Source: Methanomassiliicoccaceae archaeon UBA421 (lineage in GTDB: Archaea > Thermoplasmatota > Thermoplasmata > Methanomassiliicoccales > Methanomethylophilaceae). From it: 64,000 nt of DNA. Within the stretch, counting starts at the first letter, position 1, and each line of letters begins with the position of its first letter. Made by a program: the position numbers and the translations under genes. This document shows, one piece after another, positions 52,954 to 61,304 of the stretch. Location of the stretch: assembly GCA_002498365.1 (NCBI GenBank), contig DAHB01000004.1:124001-188000 (forward strand), given 5' to 3'. The notes beneath the pieces were generated by a model. The model was not told where the DNA came from. It worked only from the letters and a program-made list of their open reading frames with translations, and ran no database searches.

Positions 52954-54030
52954 ATGAGCGAAGAACAGAGATCGGGCATCGGTGTTTTCGAAAAGTATCT
53001 GACGCTGTGGGTTTTGCTCTGCATGGCAGCAGGGGTCCTGATAGGTAAATTCGTATCCGCGATACCGGACTTCCTGGAGTCGCTGGAGGTCGCGGGCATA
53101 AACATGCCCATTGCAATCCTGATCTGGCTGATGATCTATCCGATGATGATGAAGGTCGACTTCAAATCGGTCATGAACGTCAGGAAGCATCCCAAGGCGA
53201 TCCTGATATCCACCGGGAGCACCTGGGTGATCAAACCGTTCCTCATGTTCGGACTCGCAACGCTGTTCCTGGCGTTGATCTTCAAGCCGCTGATACCGGC
53301 GGACCTGGCCCAAGATTTCGTTACAGGGGCGGTTATACTGGGAGTGGCCCCGTGCACCGCGATGGTGTTCGTCTGGAGCGCCCTCACAAAGGGTGACCCG
53401 GCATACACGTTAGTGCAGGTGTCGATCAACGACATCATTATCCTTATATTGTTCATCCCGTTGGTGCAGCTTTTGCTGGGAATAAACAATGTAGCTGTTC
53501 CCTGGGATACGCTGGCGTTTTCTGTCGTATTGTTCGTGGTCGTGCCTCTGGCCGCAGGTGCGGCAACTCGCATCTTGATGATAAGAAAGAAGGGCATCGA
53601 ATACTTCAACAGAAAATTCGTTCCGAAATTCGGCGGTATCACCAGCGTCGGCCTTCTGCTCACGCTCATACTGATCTTCTCTTTCCAAGGGGACGTAATA
53701 ATGGAGCAGCCTCTGTTCGTTCTTCTGATCGCAGTTCCACTGATACTGCAGAACATTATCTCCTGGAGCCTCACTTACGGCCTATGCATCTGGACCCGAC
53801 AGCCGCACAGGGTCGCGGCCCCGGTCTCTCTGATAGCCGCCTCTGACTTCTTCGAGCTTGCGGTCGCGGTGGCCATAGCCCTTTTCGGGCCCGGGTCCCC
53901 TGTGGTGCTGGTATGCACAGTGGGAGTCCTTACCGAAGTGCCGGTGATGTTGCTTCTGGTGAAGATCGTGAACAAAACGAAAAACAGGTTCCCTCAGGAC
54001 AACAGAGGCGACACAATAATCAGGACTTGA
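52954..54030 (+). CDS. acr3: Arsenite efflux transporter ACR3
   Basis: Ten-helix membrane protein of 358 residues in the BART superfamily that exports As(III). The conserved Cys lies in GVAPCTAMVFVWSALTKGD near residue 130, and the helix-nine Glu lies in TEVPVMLLLVK. SDFFELAVAVAIALFG is also typical. It follows arsR by 29 bases. Confidence 0.95.
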   Translation: MSEEQRSGIGVFEKYLTLWVLLCMAAGVLIGKFVSAIPDFLESLEVAGINMPIAILIWLMIYPMMMKVDFKSVMNVRKHPKAILISTGSTWVIKPFLMFGLATLFLALIFKPLIPADLAQDFVTGAVILGVAPCTAMVFVWSALTKGDPAYTLVQVSINDIIILILFIPLVQLLLGINNVAVPWDTLAFSVVLFVVVPLAAGAATRILMIRKKGIEYFNRKFVPKFGGITSVGLLLTLILIFSFQGDVIMEQPLFVLLIAVPLILQNIISWSLTYGLCIWTRQPHRVAAPVSLIAASDFFELAVAVAIALFGPGSPVVLVCTVGVLTEVPVMLLLVKIVNKTKNRFPQDNRGDTIIRT

Positions 54031-54068
54031 GACGTCATAAAGTTACAACTCTCGATCGAGGTTTATAT

Positions 54069-54881
54069 ATGAAAGATAAGGAAGAGATTAGGGAATCGAT
54101 AAGAAAGGATTATTCCGATGTGGCAAAGGGCGCATCTAAGGGATGTTGCGGCGGCGGACTAGGATGCTGTAGCACTATTGAAATTAAAAACGCCTCTCTG
54201 ACCATGGGATATTCGAAAGAAGACCTCAAAGAAATACCCCTGGGGGCGAACATGGGGCTCGGGTGCGGAAATCCTATAGCAATAGCCTTGCTGAAAGAGG
54301 GGGAAAGGATTCTGGACCTGGGAAGCGGAGGAGGCTTCGATTCTTTCCTGGCCAGAAGAAAAGTGGGCGAGACGGGGTTCGTCATCGGGATCGATATGAC
54401 GCCCGAAATGATCAAACTTGCAAGGAATAACGCAAAGAAGAGCGGCTTCGACAACGTTGAATTCCGCCTTGGGGAGATTGAAAATCTTCCTGTCGCCGAC
54501 TGCTCAATGGACGTGGTCATATCGAACTGCGTGATCAATCTGTCCCTGGACAAACAGCGTGTCTTCAAAGAGGCATACAGGGTTCTGAAGAGTGGCGGGA
54601 GGCTTTCGGTATCCGATGTGGTCGCTACTGCGGATATTCCCGAAGAAATCAAAGGCGATCTTGCGAGCATCTCGAACTGCATCGCCGGTGCGGAGCATGT
54701 AGACAGACTAAAGGTCATGTTGGAAAATGCCGGTTTCATCAAAATACGAATGATGCCAAAAGACAACAGCAGAGAGATCATAAAAAGTTGGGAATCGGGA
54801 AATAATCCGGAAGATTTCGTCGCATCATTCATAATCGAAGCAGAAAAACCGCAGCAAAGGAGCCAAGAAAGTGAACGATAA
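54069..54881 (+). CDS. arsM: Arsenite S-adenosylmethionine methyltransferase
   Basis: A 270-residue methyltransferase that methylates As(III). It has SAM motif I ILDLGSGGGFDSFLA near residue 80, and the family cysteines: a CC pair near the N-terminus (GCCGGG, GCCS), VISNCVINLS and ASISNCIAGA. I begin at the ATG at 54069 next to a TATATATG stretch; an upstream start would read back into acr3. Its last codons overlap arsC. Methanogens of the gut are known arsenic methylators. Confidence 0.93.
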   Translation: MKDKEEIRESIRKDYSDVAKGASKGCCGGGLGCCSTIEIKNASLTMGYSKEDLKEIPLGANMGLGCGNPIAIALLKEGERILDLGSGGGFDSFLARRKVGETGFVIGIDMTPEMIKLARNNAKKSGFDNVEFRLGEIENLPVADCSMDVVISNCVINLSLDKQRVFKEAYRVLKSGGRLSVSDVVATADIPEEIKGDLASISNCIAGAEHVDRLKVMLENAGFIKIRMMPKDNSREIIKSWESGNNPEDFVASFIIEAEKPQQRSQESER

Positions 54882-55272
54882 ACCCAAAGTTGCGTTCATA
54901 TGCGTACACAATTCCTGCCGTTCGCAGATAGCAGAGGCCCTCGGTAAGCACTACGCAGGAGATGTCTTTGAAAGCTATTCTGCCGGCACGGATGTAGATC
55001 TGTGCATCGACAAGGACGCAGTGAGGTTGATGAAAGAGAAATACGATATCGACATGGAGAAGACCCAGTATCCAAAAAATGTGGAGTCGCTTCCGATAAT
55101 CGATGTCAAGATATCGATGGGGTGCGGCGTATCATGCCCTCATATTCATGCCGGTGTTTCAGAGGATTGGGAACTGGAAGACCCCAGAGGCAGAGGGGAC
55201 GATTTTCTTCTAATGGTTATCGACCGGATCGACATGAAGATCAGAGGTCTCGTGGACAGTCTGCGATCGTGA
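54871..55272 (+). CDS. arsC: Arsenate reductase, thioredoxin-coupled (LMW-PTP fold)
   Basis: Reduces As(V) to As(III). The 133-residue protein has the phosphate loop CVHNSCRSQIAEAL (residues 11-24) and the Cys pair in MGCGVSCPHI, which form the disulfide relay of the thioredoxin-coupled class. The GTG start at 54871 lies inside the end of arsM, with GGAG eight bases upstream. It completes the arsR-acr3-arsM-arsC operon. Confidence 0.95.
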   Translation: MNDKPKVAFICVHNSCRSQIAEALGKHYAGDVFESYSAGTDVDLCIDKDAVRLMKEKYDIDMEKTQYPKNVESLPIIDVKISMGCGVSCPHIHAGVSEDWELEDPRGRGDDFLLMVIDRIDMKIRGLVDSLRS

Positions 55273-55470
55273 ATAGCTTCAGAGATTTTTAGAATTGATG
55301 ACCGTGTCCGGATGTGCGCCGGGAAGTCGCCCTCTCGATCAGGCGGCAGGCCATATAGTATTTTCTTCGGATCTCACCGAAGATTGCAACGCCCGGTGCA
55401 TCGAAGAATGGCCTTCCCTGACCGCATCGCAAGCCCGTACAGCCCGTGGGAGTATACCTTTTCGCCAGAG

Positions 55471-56130
55471 TCACTTAACCAGTACAAGAAGCATCTTGAA
55501 CCGGGTCACTCCCTTCACGGAGTGCGGGACCCCTTTCGGCATGACGATCGAATCGCCTTCCTTGAGATGGAACTCCTTACCGCCGATGACAATCTCGCCC
55601 TCTCCGTCCAGGGCAACGACGAAAGCGTCTCCGGGTGCGGTATGCGCGTTCAGACCTTCACCCTCGTCTATAGCGATCACGGAAAGATTGAGGCTGTCCC
55701 TCTTCACTAGTGTCAGGTTGACGACCTGACCGGGACGGTATTCCACCATCTCTTTAGCGGCCATCCTGGTAGAAGCATCGATGTTCTTGATTAATTCCCC
55801 TTCCATGGGAAGTAATATGCTTGCATACTTAACTGGTTTTGCTGCCGATATCGTCACATCGGTTTCTTCGGGGATGACGTAGACCTCGCCTGCGGATATC
55901 TCGGCCGGAGGTTCCGAACCTATATGCAATATCCCGCTGAGTACCAGTATGATGTTATTGTAGGGGGCCTTCATCTCGCTGATCTCCTCTCCCTCGTCCA
56001 GGAAGTATACGTATATCTCCGCCGATCGAGAGTACGACACGCCGTAGCTTATTGTCTGGCCCCTTCCCTCCGAGACCAGGTCCTCCAGTCTGAATTTTTT
56101 TGTATAACCGACCTTCCTGAAGACCGACAT
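55471..56130 (-). CDS. Two-cupin-domain protein in the arsenic island
   Basis: A 219-residue bicupin. The first half has the strand pattern NNIILVLSGILHIGSEPPAEISAGEVYVIPEETDV (segments LVLSGILHI and AGEVYVIPEE). The second half is more classical: AHTAPGDAFVVALDGEGEIVIGG and GDSIVMPKGVPHSV, with His and Glu that could hold a metal. Function unknown. It lies between arsC and the arsD-like gene, opposite in strand; involvement in metalloid chemistry is only suggested by position. Confidence 0.8.
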   Translation of the reverse strand: MSVFRKVGYTKKFRLEDLVSEGRGQTISYGVSYSRSAEIYVYFLDEGEEISEMKAPYNNIILVLSGILHIGSEPPAEISAGEVYVIPEETDVTISAAKPVKYASILLPMEGELIKNIDASTRMAAKEMVEYRPGQVVNLTLVKRDSLNLSVIAIDEGEGLNAHTAPGDAFVVALDGEGEIVIGGKEFHLKEGDSIVMPKGVPHSVKGVTRFKMLLVLVK

Positions 56131-56227
56131 AAAGGTGACATAGCCTCAATGAACAATATACTTCCCTGTTCAGGCCTTTCCCAAATAACTGTAAAAAGGT
56201 AAAATACGCCTATTGCGGTACTTGTCC

Positions 56228-56608
56228 ATGGACAACACGCTGACAGTTTTTGATTCGGAATATGCCCGCTCCGAGCACCGTTCCGATTATGAAAGGTTCA
56301 AGAGATCCATGGATGCCCTTGCAAAGAACGGTATCGGGATCAAATATGTGGACTGCGGGTCGGCGGCGGATGTCGCAGGGGACGGGGAGGCCCGAGAGAT
56401 CGTGGAATCCGAGGGCTTCGGTTCCCTTCCGATCGCAGAATACAACGGAGTGGCGATAGCGATGGGCGAATACGTTTCGGACCAGGACCTTGCTGACTTC
56501 CTGAACGTTCCCGACGGTGTCCTGAGCGTTGACCGCTCAAAGCCTCCCGCGCTCAACGAACTGGGCCCATCGTGCTCATGCGGCTCCGGCGGAACGGTCC
56601 CAAAGTGA
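56228..56608 (+). CDS. ArsD-like arsenic metallochaperone, divergent
   Basis: A 126-residue protein with the thioredoxin-like ArsD layout: LTVFDSEYARSEHRSDYERF, a strand-helix region, then SLPIAEYNGVAIAMGEYVS. ArsD has a CC pair close to the N-terminus; here that place reads YARSEH, but a cysteine cluster appears at the C-terminus (SCSCGSGG). It may therefore bind metal differently. The ATG at 56228 lies about 27 bases after a GGTAAAATAC element, so leaderless. Position at the edge of the arsenic operon supports the call. Confidence 0.65.
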   Translation: MDNTLTVFDSEYARSEHRSDYERFKRSMDALAKNGIGIKYVDCGSAADVAGDGEAREIVESEGFGSLPIAEYNGVAIAMGEYVSDQDLADFLNVPDGVLSVDRSKPPALNELGPSCSCGSGGTVPK

Positions 56609-57898
56609 TCAGAGGACCTTCCAAGACCCGGAGCGACGGCTTCCGATCCTGACCAGCGAACCGTCCGACTTGAGGTCTGAGATGTGGCGTTCGACCTGAC
56701 GCCTGCCAAGGCCTACGACCTCCGACAACCGGCCGACGGTTATGCTGCGGTCGGAGGATATCGCTTCAAGTATCCTTTCGGCCGCAGGGGCCCTCTCTGC
56801 CCGGGGAGCTCCCCGTCTGACGACCGATACCGTTACGGTACCGGACCTGTAGTCTTCGTCGATGGCCGCTTCATATCCCGCCGCATCCATCTCCGATAAC
56901 GCCCGTCCGAGGCCGCGGCAATGAGAGACCGTGCCCAGGATCTTTGCCACTGCCGGATTCCTGCGGTCTTTGGCGCCTTTCACCGACAGCTCTCTCCCTG
57001 CACGGAACAGTCCAGAATTCGATATCTTGACCTTACCTTCCATACATTCCACGGAAACTCCGTCACCGAAGTAGAAATCAGAATGTGCCAGTGCATTGAT
57101 TATCAGCTCTTTGACCGGTCCCGATATATCCGGAAGGAGAAGATCGATAGCATCCGATACATCAAGGTAGTAATCTACGACATTACCCGTCCATCTTCCG
57201 TCTTCCGAATCTATCAGTTTTTTCTCGTCCCTATATCGGAGACGGTAGCCAGGATATATCGATGAAACAGTATAGTAATCAGAAAAGAGAAGGGCCCCTG
57301 CATTGGTCGGCCTCAGCCACCCGTCCGAATCGGCCGCCGATAAGGTGAACGACAGGAACTCGTCATCGCTGCGGCCCTCCCATATATGGCCCTTTTTCAT
57401 TACCGACTTCCTGAAGGCCCTGACTGAATCTGTGCTGATGATCGAAATGTCCAATCCCGTAGGTTCCGTGTCGGATCCAGCGTCCGAACTGTCTCTGATC
57501 ATCGACCTGACGCTATCGGAGCCGCACCTCACGGTTTTACCTTCCGATCTAACGAACGTGCCGGTTTCACACGAACCACCGATAAAAACGGGCCGGACAT
57601 ATCTTTCGGCAGACGGAACTTTCACAAAAAAACCATCCGGCGTTTTTACCATGTCCGATTCCATGAGGATATTTGAACTGACGACCGAACGGTCGAAAAG
57701 TCCCTTTCTTATCTCGGCCATCGTCTCTTCCGAGTCAGAATCAAAGCTCCCTTTGTTGAAAACACTGATGTGTCCGCCGCCCGAATTCGCGAACGCCGAA
57801 TAATTTTCCCAGAATTTCAAGGGAAGGCAGTTCTGCAGGGGCATACTCTCTGTTCCCATCCCCTCCGGCCGGCTGGCCTTACCTTCAGCGTAGCGCAT
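56609..57898 (-). CDS. AlbA_2/Schlafen-type ATP-binding putative transcriptional regulator
   Basis: A 429-residue protein: an N-terminal AlbA_2-type region (LPLKFWENYSAFANSGGGHI), a central part with GHKL-ATPase-like segments (IINALAHSDFYFGDG and SNSGLFRAGRELSVKGAKDRRNPAVAKIL), and a C-terminal winged helix (ITVGRLSEVVGLGRRQVERHISDL). These COG2865 proteins are thought to regulate transcription and are abundant in gut methanogens. Its stop abuts that of the arsD-like gene. The A+T-rich region upstream has five copies of a short motif. Confidence 0.8.
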   Translation of the reverse strand: MRYAEGKASRPEGMGTESMPLQNCLPLKFWENYSAFANSGGGHISVFNKGSFDSDSEETMAEIRKGLFDRSVVSSNILMESDMVKTPDGFFVKVPSAERYVRPVFIGGSCETGTFVRSEGKTVRCGSDSVRSMIRDSSDAGSDTEPTGLDISIISTDSVRAFRKSVMKKGHIWEGRSDDEFLSFTLSAADSDGWLRPTNAGALLFSDYYTVSSIYPGYRLRYRDEKKLIDSEDGRWTGNVVDYYLDVSDAIDLLLPDISGPVKELIINALAHSDFYFGDGVSVECMEGKVKISNSGLFRAGRELSVKGAKDRRNPAVAKILGTVSHCRGLGRALSEMDAAGYEAAIDEDYRSGTVTVSVVRRGAPRAERAPAAERILEAISSDRSITVGRLSEVVGLGRRQVERHISDLKSDGSLVRIGSRRSGSWKVL

Positions 57899-57949
57899 TC
57901 ACGCATCCCATAATAACAATCTTAATCATAGAATATAAAACTACCGATT

Positions 57950-58052
57950 ATAATGTCTTTTTAAAGACTTTTTATTGGATTATTTATGACAAATTAAAGA
58001 CATTATTATGACATTAAACCATTATTATAATGTCATTTATCTATATTATGTC
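57950..58052. promoter_or_regulatory. Cluster of five AATGTC/GACATT sites
   Basis: ATAATGTC at 57950-57957 and 58027-58034, ATTATGTC at 58045-58052, GACATTAT at 57999-58006 and GACATTAA at 58010-58017. The middle ones form a 9-bp inverted repeat, ATGACATTA (58008-58016) with TAATGTCAT (58028-58036). All sit in a very A+T-rich gap of about 240 bases between divergent genes; a multi-site operator is the simplest reading. Confidence 0.5.
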
Positions 58053-58140
58053 TTATTTAATCTGTATGATATCAGATTCCCGCGACGACTGCATGACGTA
58101 ATTTGAAAAGAATCAAGTACAACGCCGTTATTGACGTACC

Positions 58141-59553
58141 ATGGATGAAGAAAAAACCAAAGGCCAACAGCTCGCCGAAGAACTGTTGATGAAGCCCAAG
58201 GGCCTTGGGGAGATCGACAACTCTATTCTGGCAGAATCGACGGAGTTTTGCGAGGAGTACAAGAAATTCCTTTGGAACAAGACCGAACGAGAGGTCGTCG
58301 ACTACACGATACCCATCCTCGAATCAAAAGGATATACGGAGTATGTGAGGGGAAAGAAATATTCTCCCGGCGAGAAATTCTACATGAACAACCGCGGAAA
58401 AGGCCTCCTTATGGTGACCATGGGTTCCAAGCCCGTTTCCGAGGGAATGCGCATCGGAGTGAGCCACATTGACAGCCCCAGGCTGGATTTCAAACCCAAC
58501 CCGCTGTTCGAGAGCACGGGGATGGCTTATTTCAAAACACACTACTATGGCGGGATAAAGAAGTACCAGTGGTTCGCGATCCCCCTTTCGCTGCACGGCG
58601 TCGTCTGCAAAAACGACGGCAAGACTGTGAAAATTTGCATAGGCGAAGAAGAGGGCGAGCCCCAGTTCTGCGTGACGGACCTGCTGCCGCACCTTGCCAG
58701 GAATCAGATGAAACAGCCCGTCGCCGAGGCCTTCAACCCGGAGAACCTGAACATACTGATCGGGTCATGGCCTTACAATGACGAAAAAGTCTCCGACAAA
58801 GTAAAGCTGAATGTCATGAACATACTTTCCGAGAAATACGGTATTTCGGAGAAGGATTTCCTTTCCGCGGAACTGTGCGCGGTACCCGCCGCCAGGCCGA
58901 TCGACCTCGGCCTCGACAGGTCCATGGTCGGAGCCTATGGCCAGGATGACAGCGTCTGCGCATACGCAAACCTTATGGCCGAGATGGACGCGAAGGGTCC
59001 GGAGTTCACCACCCTGACCGTGTTCGCAGACAAGGAAGAGACAGGGTCCGACGGAAACACGGGAATGCGCTCGTTCTTCTTCAGGGATTTCATGGAGGAC
59101 ATCGCCGACACTTACGGCCTGAAGGTACGCCACATACTCCAGAGGTCCATGTGCCTCTCGTGCGATGTGAACGCCGCGATAGACCCGGCCTTCATGGACG
59201 TCTACGAACCTACCAACTGCTCGTATCTGGGCCGTGGCCCGGTGGTCTCTAAGTACACGGGGTCCGGAGGTAAGTATTCTACAAACGATGCATCCGCCGA
59301 GACCATGAGCTTCCTTCGCAGCATCCTCGACGAGGAAGGGATACCTTGGCAGGTCGGAGAGCTGGGGAAGATCGAGGCGGGCGGCGGCGGAACGATCGCG
59401 TCGGAGATCTCGCTGCATAACCTAGACACCGTGGACATGGGAGTCCCGGTCCTTTCGATGCACGCGCCCCTGGAAGTGGTGTCCAAGGCTGACGTTCTGA
59501 TGCTCTACAAGGCTATCAAGGCGTTTTACGAGAGCCCTAAGCATAAACCGTGA
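58141..59553 (+). CDS. M18-family aminopeptidase
   Basis: Zinc aminopeptidase of 470 residues, the usual length for bacterial M18 enzymes. Metal and catalytic residues appear in GVSHIDSPRLD (first His and Asp), DKEETGSDGNTG (Glu pair) and LSMHAPLEVVSKADV (last His). M18 enzymes remove N-terminal Asp, Glu or neutral residues. The family is mainly bacterial and eukaryotic, so transfer from a gut bacterium is plausible. It is divergent from the AlbA_2 gene. Confidence 0.92.
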   Translation: MDEEKTKGQQLAEELLMKPKGLGEIDNSILAESTEFCEEYKKFLWNKTEREVVDYTIPILESKGYTEYVRGKKYSPGEKFYMNNRGKGLLMVTMGSKPVSEGMRIGVSHIDSPRLDFKPNPLFESTGMAYFKTHYYGGIKKYQWFAIPLSLHGVVCKNDGKTVKICIGEEEGEPQFCVTDLLPHLARNQMKQPVAEAFNPENLNILIGSWPYNDEKVSDKVKLNVMNILSEKYGISEKDFLSAELCAVPAARPIDLGLDRSMVGAYGQDDSVCAYANLMAEMDAKGPEFTTLTVFADKEETGSDGNTGMRSFFFRDFMEDIADTYGLKVRHILQRSMCLSCDVNAAIDPAFMDVYEPTNCSYLGRGPVVSKYTGSGGKYSTNDASAETMSFLRSILDEEGIPWQVGELGKIEAGGGGTIASEISLHNLDTVDMGVPVLSMHAPLEVVSKADVLMLYKAIKAFYESPKHKP

Positions 59554-59558
59554 AACCT

Positions 59559-59583
59559 TTTTCCGGCTTCGACGGCCGGAAAA
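59559..59583. terminator. Bidirectional terminator hairpin
   Basis: TTTTCCGGC (59559-59567) and GCCGGAAAA (59575-59583) with a 7-base loop, between the convergent M18 and methyltransferase genes. The A/T flanks give a T-run on each strand. Confidence 0.6.
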
Positions 59584-59589
59584 CGAACA

Positions 59590-60336
59590 TCAGGCTTCCT
59601 TGGAGGCGACGTAGATGTTCACTGCGCCGAACGACTTGACATAACATTTGGCGTCTCTGAACCCGGCTTTCCGGAATATTTCCACCATTGCGTCCCCGTA
59701 AGGGAAACCTTCTATCGAAGATGTCAGCCAGTCATAGGCCGGCTGTTTACCGTCTATCGCCATCCCCTTGTCGTACTTGCGGCCGTAGTGGGGGATCACC
59801 CGGTTCATGTAGAAGTTGTAAAAGGGCTTGACCAGCCTGTTGCCGGGTCTTGCCAGCTCGGCGACCACGCACCTGCCGCCGACCTTGAGCATCCTGTGCA
59901 TCTCGCCCACTGCCTTCGGGATGTCGGTGACGTTCCTGAGCATGTATCCCGATGTGACCGCATCGAACGTTCCGTCGGGCATCTGTATGTCCAACGCGTC
60001 CCCCACGACGAACTCTACGTTTGCGATCCCCAGGTCCGTCATCTTCTTCTTCGCAAGTTCCAGCATGGCCGGGGTGATGTCGAGTCCGATGACCTCTCCG
60101 CCTGCCGCCTTCCTCGCAACGAGGAACGCGATCTCGCCCGTTCCCGTACCCACGTCGAGGCACCTTTTTCCCTGAAGGTTCCCGAGCTTCTTCATCATGA
60201 ACTTGTGCCAGCGCCTTATCATTCCCATGGACATGATGCCGTTCATCTCGTCGTAATAGGATGCGATCTCGGTAAAAACGTCTTTGACGTAAACTTCCTT
60301 GCCGTCGAACTGGTTGCCAAGCTTTTCGTCGTCCAT
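59590..60336 (-). CDS. UbiE/MenG-like C-methyltransferase
   Basis: SAM-dependent methyltransferase of 248 residues. The UbiE pattern is clear: SYYDEMNGIMSMGMIRRWHKF, motif I LDVGTGTGEIAFLVA, DITPAMLELAKKK and VTSGYMLRNVTD. UbiE/MenG methylate the ring of demethylquinones. The ATG at 60336 overlaps the stop of the upstream UbiA-family gene as ATGA, so the two act together. Since methanogens of this order are not known to make menaquinone, the true substrate is open. Confidence 0.85.
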   Translation of the reverse strand: MDDEKLGNQFDGKEVYVKDVFTEIASYYDEMNGIMSMGMIRRWHKFMMKKLGNLQGKRCLDVGTGTGEIAFLVARKAAGGEVIGLDITPAMLELAKKKMTDLGIANVEFVVGDALDIQMPDGTFDAVTSGYMLRNVTDIPKAVGEMHRMLKVGGRCVVAELARPGNRLVKPFYNFYMNRVIPHYGRKYDKGMAIDGKQPAYDWLTSSIEGFPYGDAMVEIFRKAGFRDAKCYVKSFGAVNIYVASKEA

Positions 60337-61253
60337 CAAATCAGCACCGGAACAACCGACACACCTATTAAATAACCTATCGCGAGCAGCCCGCCGAAGT
60401 GCCAATTGTGGATGAAAGCCTCTGGTACCAGCATGAAGCTGGACCTCTTGTCCTCAGGGGCCTTCAGGGAGTTGATGTAAAGGCCGCGATAATCGATGAG
60501 GGCGACGAAGGCCAGGGCACATGTCCATGGGACCGCTCCGATGACGACAGCGACGGCCAGCACGGGATAGCACATGGCGTTCACCGTCCGGTAGAACCTG
60601 AGCGCCCCATCGTAGCTCATGTGCCCGGACAGGGTCCCGACGCGGACCTCTTTGTCGCTGTGGTAGTCTCTGGTCTCGTTTCCGCTGAGCACTCCCATTA
60701 TCGTGAAGGCGTTCGGAAGCCCCAGTATCACCACTTCCAACGAAACCGAGCCTGCCATCGTGTAATATGTCCCCGCGGGCATTAGGATCCCCATCAGGAA
60801 GAAAGTGCTTACCTGCCCCATCGCCTTGTACTTGTATGCGACACCCAGGGTGTAGGACCCCGCTCCCAGTATGCCCAGGACCCCGAACGCGAGAATTCCC
60901 CAGCCGATATACCATATGAAGACCGTTCCGATCAGGGCCGTGATCCCCAAGCACGCCAGTCCTGCGCCCAGTATCTGCTTCGGCCTCATTTTTCCAGAAA
61001 CGAGCTCTGGGGAACGGGAATGATTCTCCTCGGTGTCCGTGCCTTTGACGTAGTCCCCGTAAGTGTTGAGCAAGTTGGCGGCAGACTGCAACAGAATCCC
61101 CCCCGCCAGAACCAGCAAGAAGATCCACCAGTTGAAGAACCCGTCCTTGAATGCCACTATGCCTCCCAGCACCACCGGTACCACTGCTCCGTGGAGGGTC
61201 CAGGGCCTGAATGCATTGTACCATCCCGCTTTCACGGGCGCAGCCTTCGCCAT
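60336..61253 (-). CDS. UbiA-family prenyltransferase (MenA-like)
   Basis: Membrane prenyltransferase of 305 residues with about eight or nine helices. Two Asp-rich motifs are present: NLLNTYGDYVKGTDTEEN near residue 65 and NETRDYHSDKEVRVGTLS near residue 195, arranged as in MenA. I chose the ATG at 61253, 27 bases from a TTATATAA element, giving a leaderless mRNA; an earlier ATG-type start at 61271 would overlap that element region. Coupled to the UbiE-like gene; together they could make a membrane redox carrier. Confidence 0.88.
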   Translation of the reverse strand: MAKAAPVKAGWYNAFRPWTLHGAVVPVVLGGIVAFKDGFFNWWIFLLVLAGGILLQSAANLLNTYGDYVKGTDTEENHSRSPELVSGKMRPKQILGAGLACLGITALIGTVFIWYIGWGILAFGVLGILGAGSYTLGVAYKYKAMGQVSTFFLMGILMPAGTYYTMAGSVSLEVVILGLPNAFTIMGVLSGNETRDYHSDKEVRVGTLSGHMSYDGALRFYRTVNAMCYPVLAVAVVIGAVPWTCALAFVALIDYRGLYINSLKAPEDKRSSFMLVPEAFIHNWHFGGLLAIGYLIGVSVVPVLI

Positions 61254-61276
61254 GTTTCGATGCGTACGCAATCCTT

Positions 61277-61284
61277 TTATATAA
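61277..61284. promoter_or_regulatory. Shared palindromic TATA box between divergent genes
   Basis: TTATATAA, self-complementary, centred 27 bases from the UbiA start on one strand and 24 bases from the ATG at 61305 on the other. A single TBP site may drive two leaderless transcripts. Confidence 0.5.
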
Positions 61285-61304
61285 CGTTAACCTGACACAT
61301 GGTC

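Noticed and set aside
57899..58140. Replication origin in the A+T-rich gap
   Set aside because: No Orc1/Cdc6 gene is adjacent and no origin-recognition-box-like sequence is visible; a promoter array explains the sites better.
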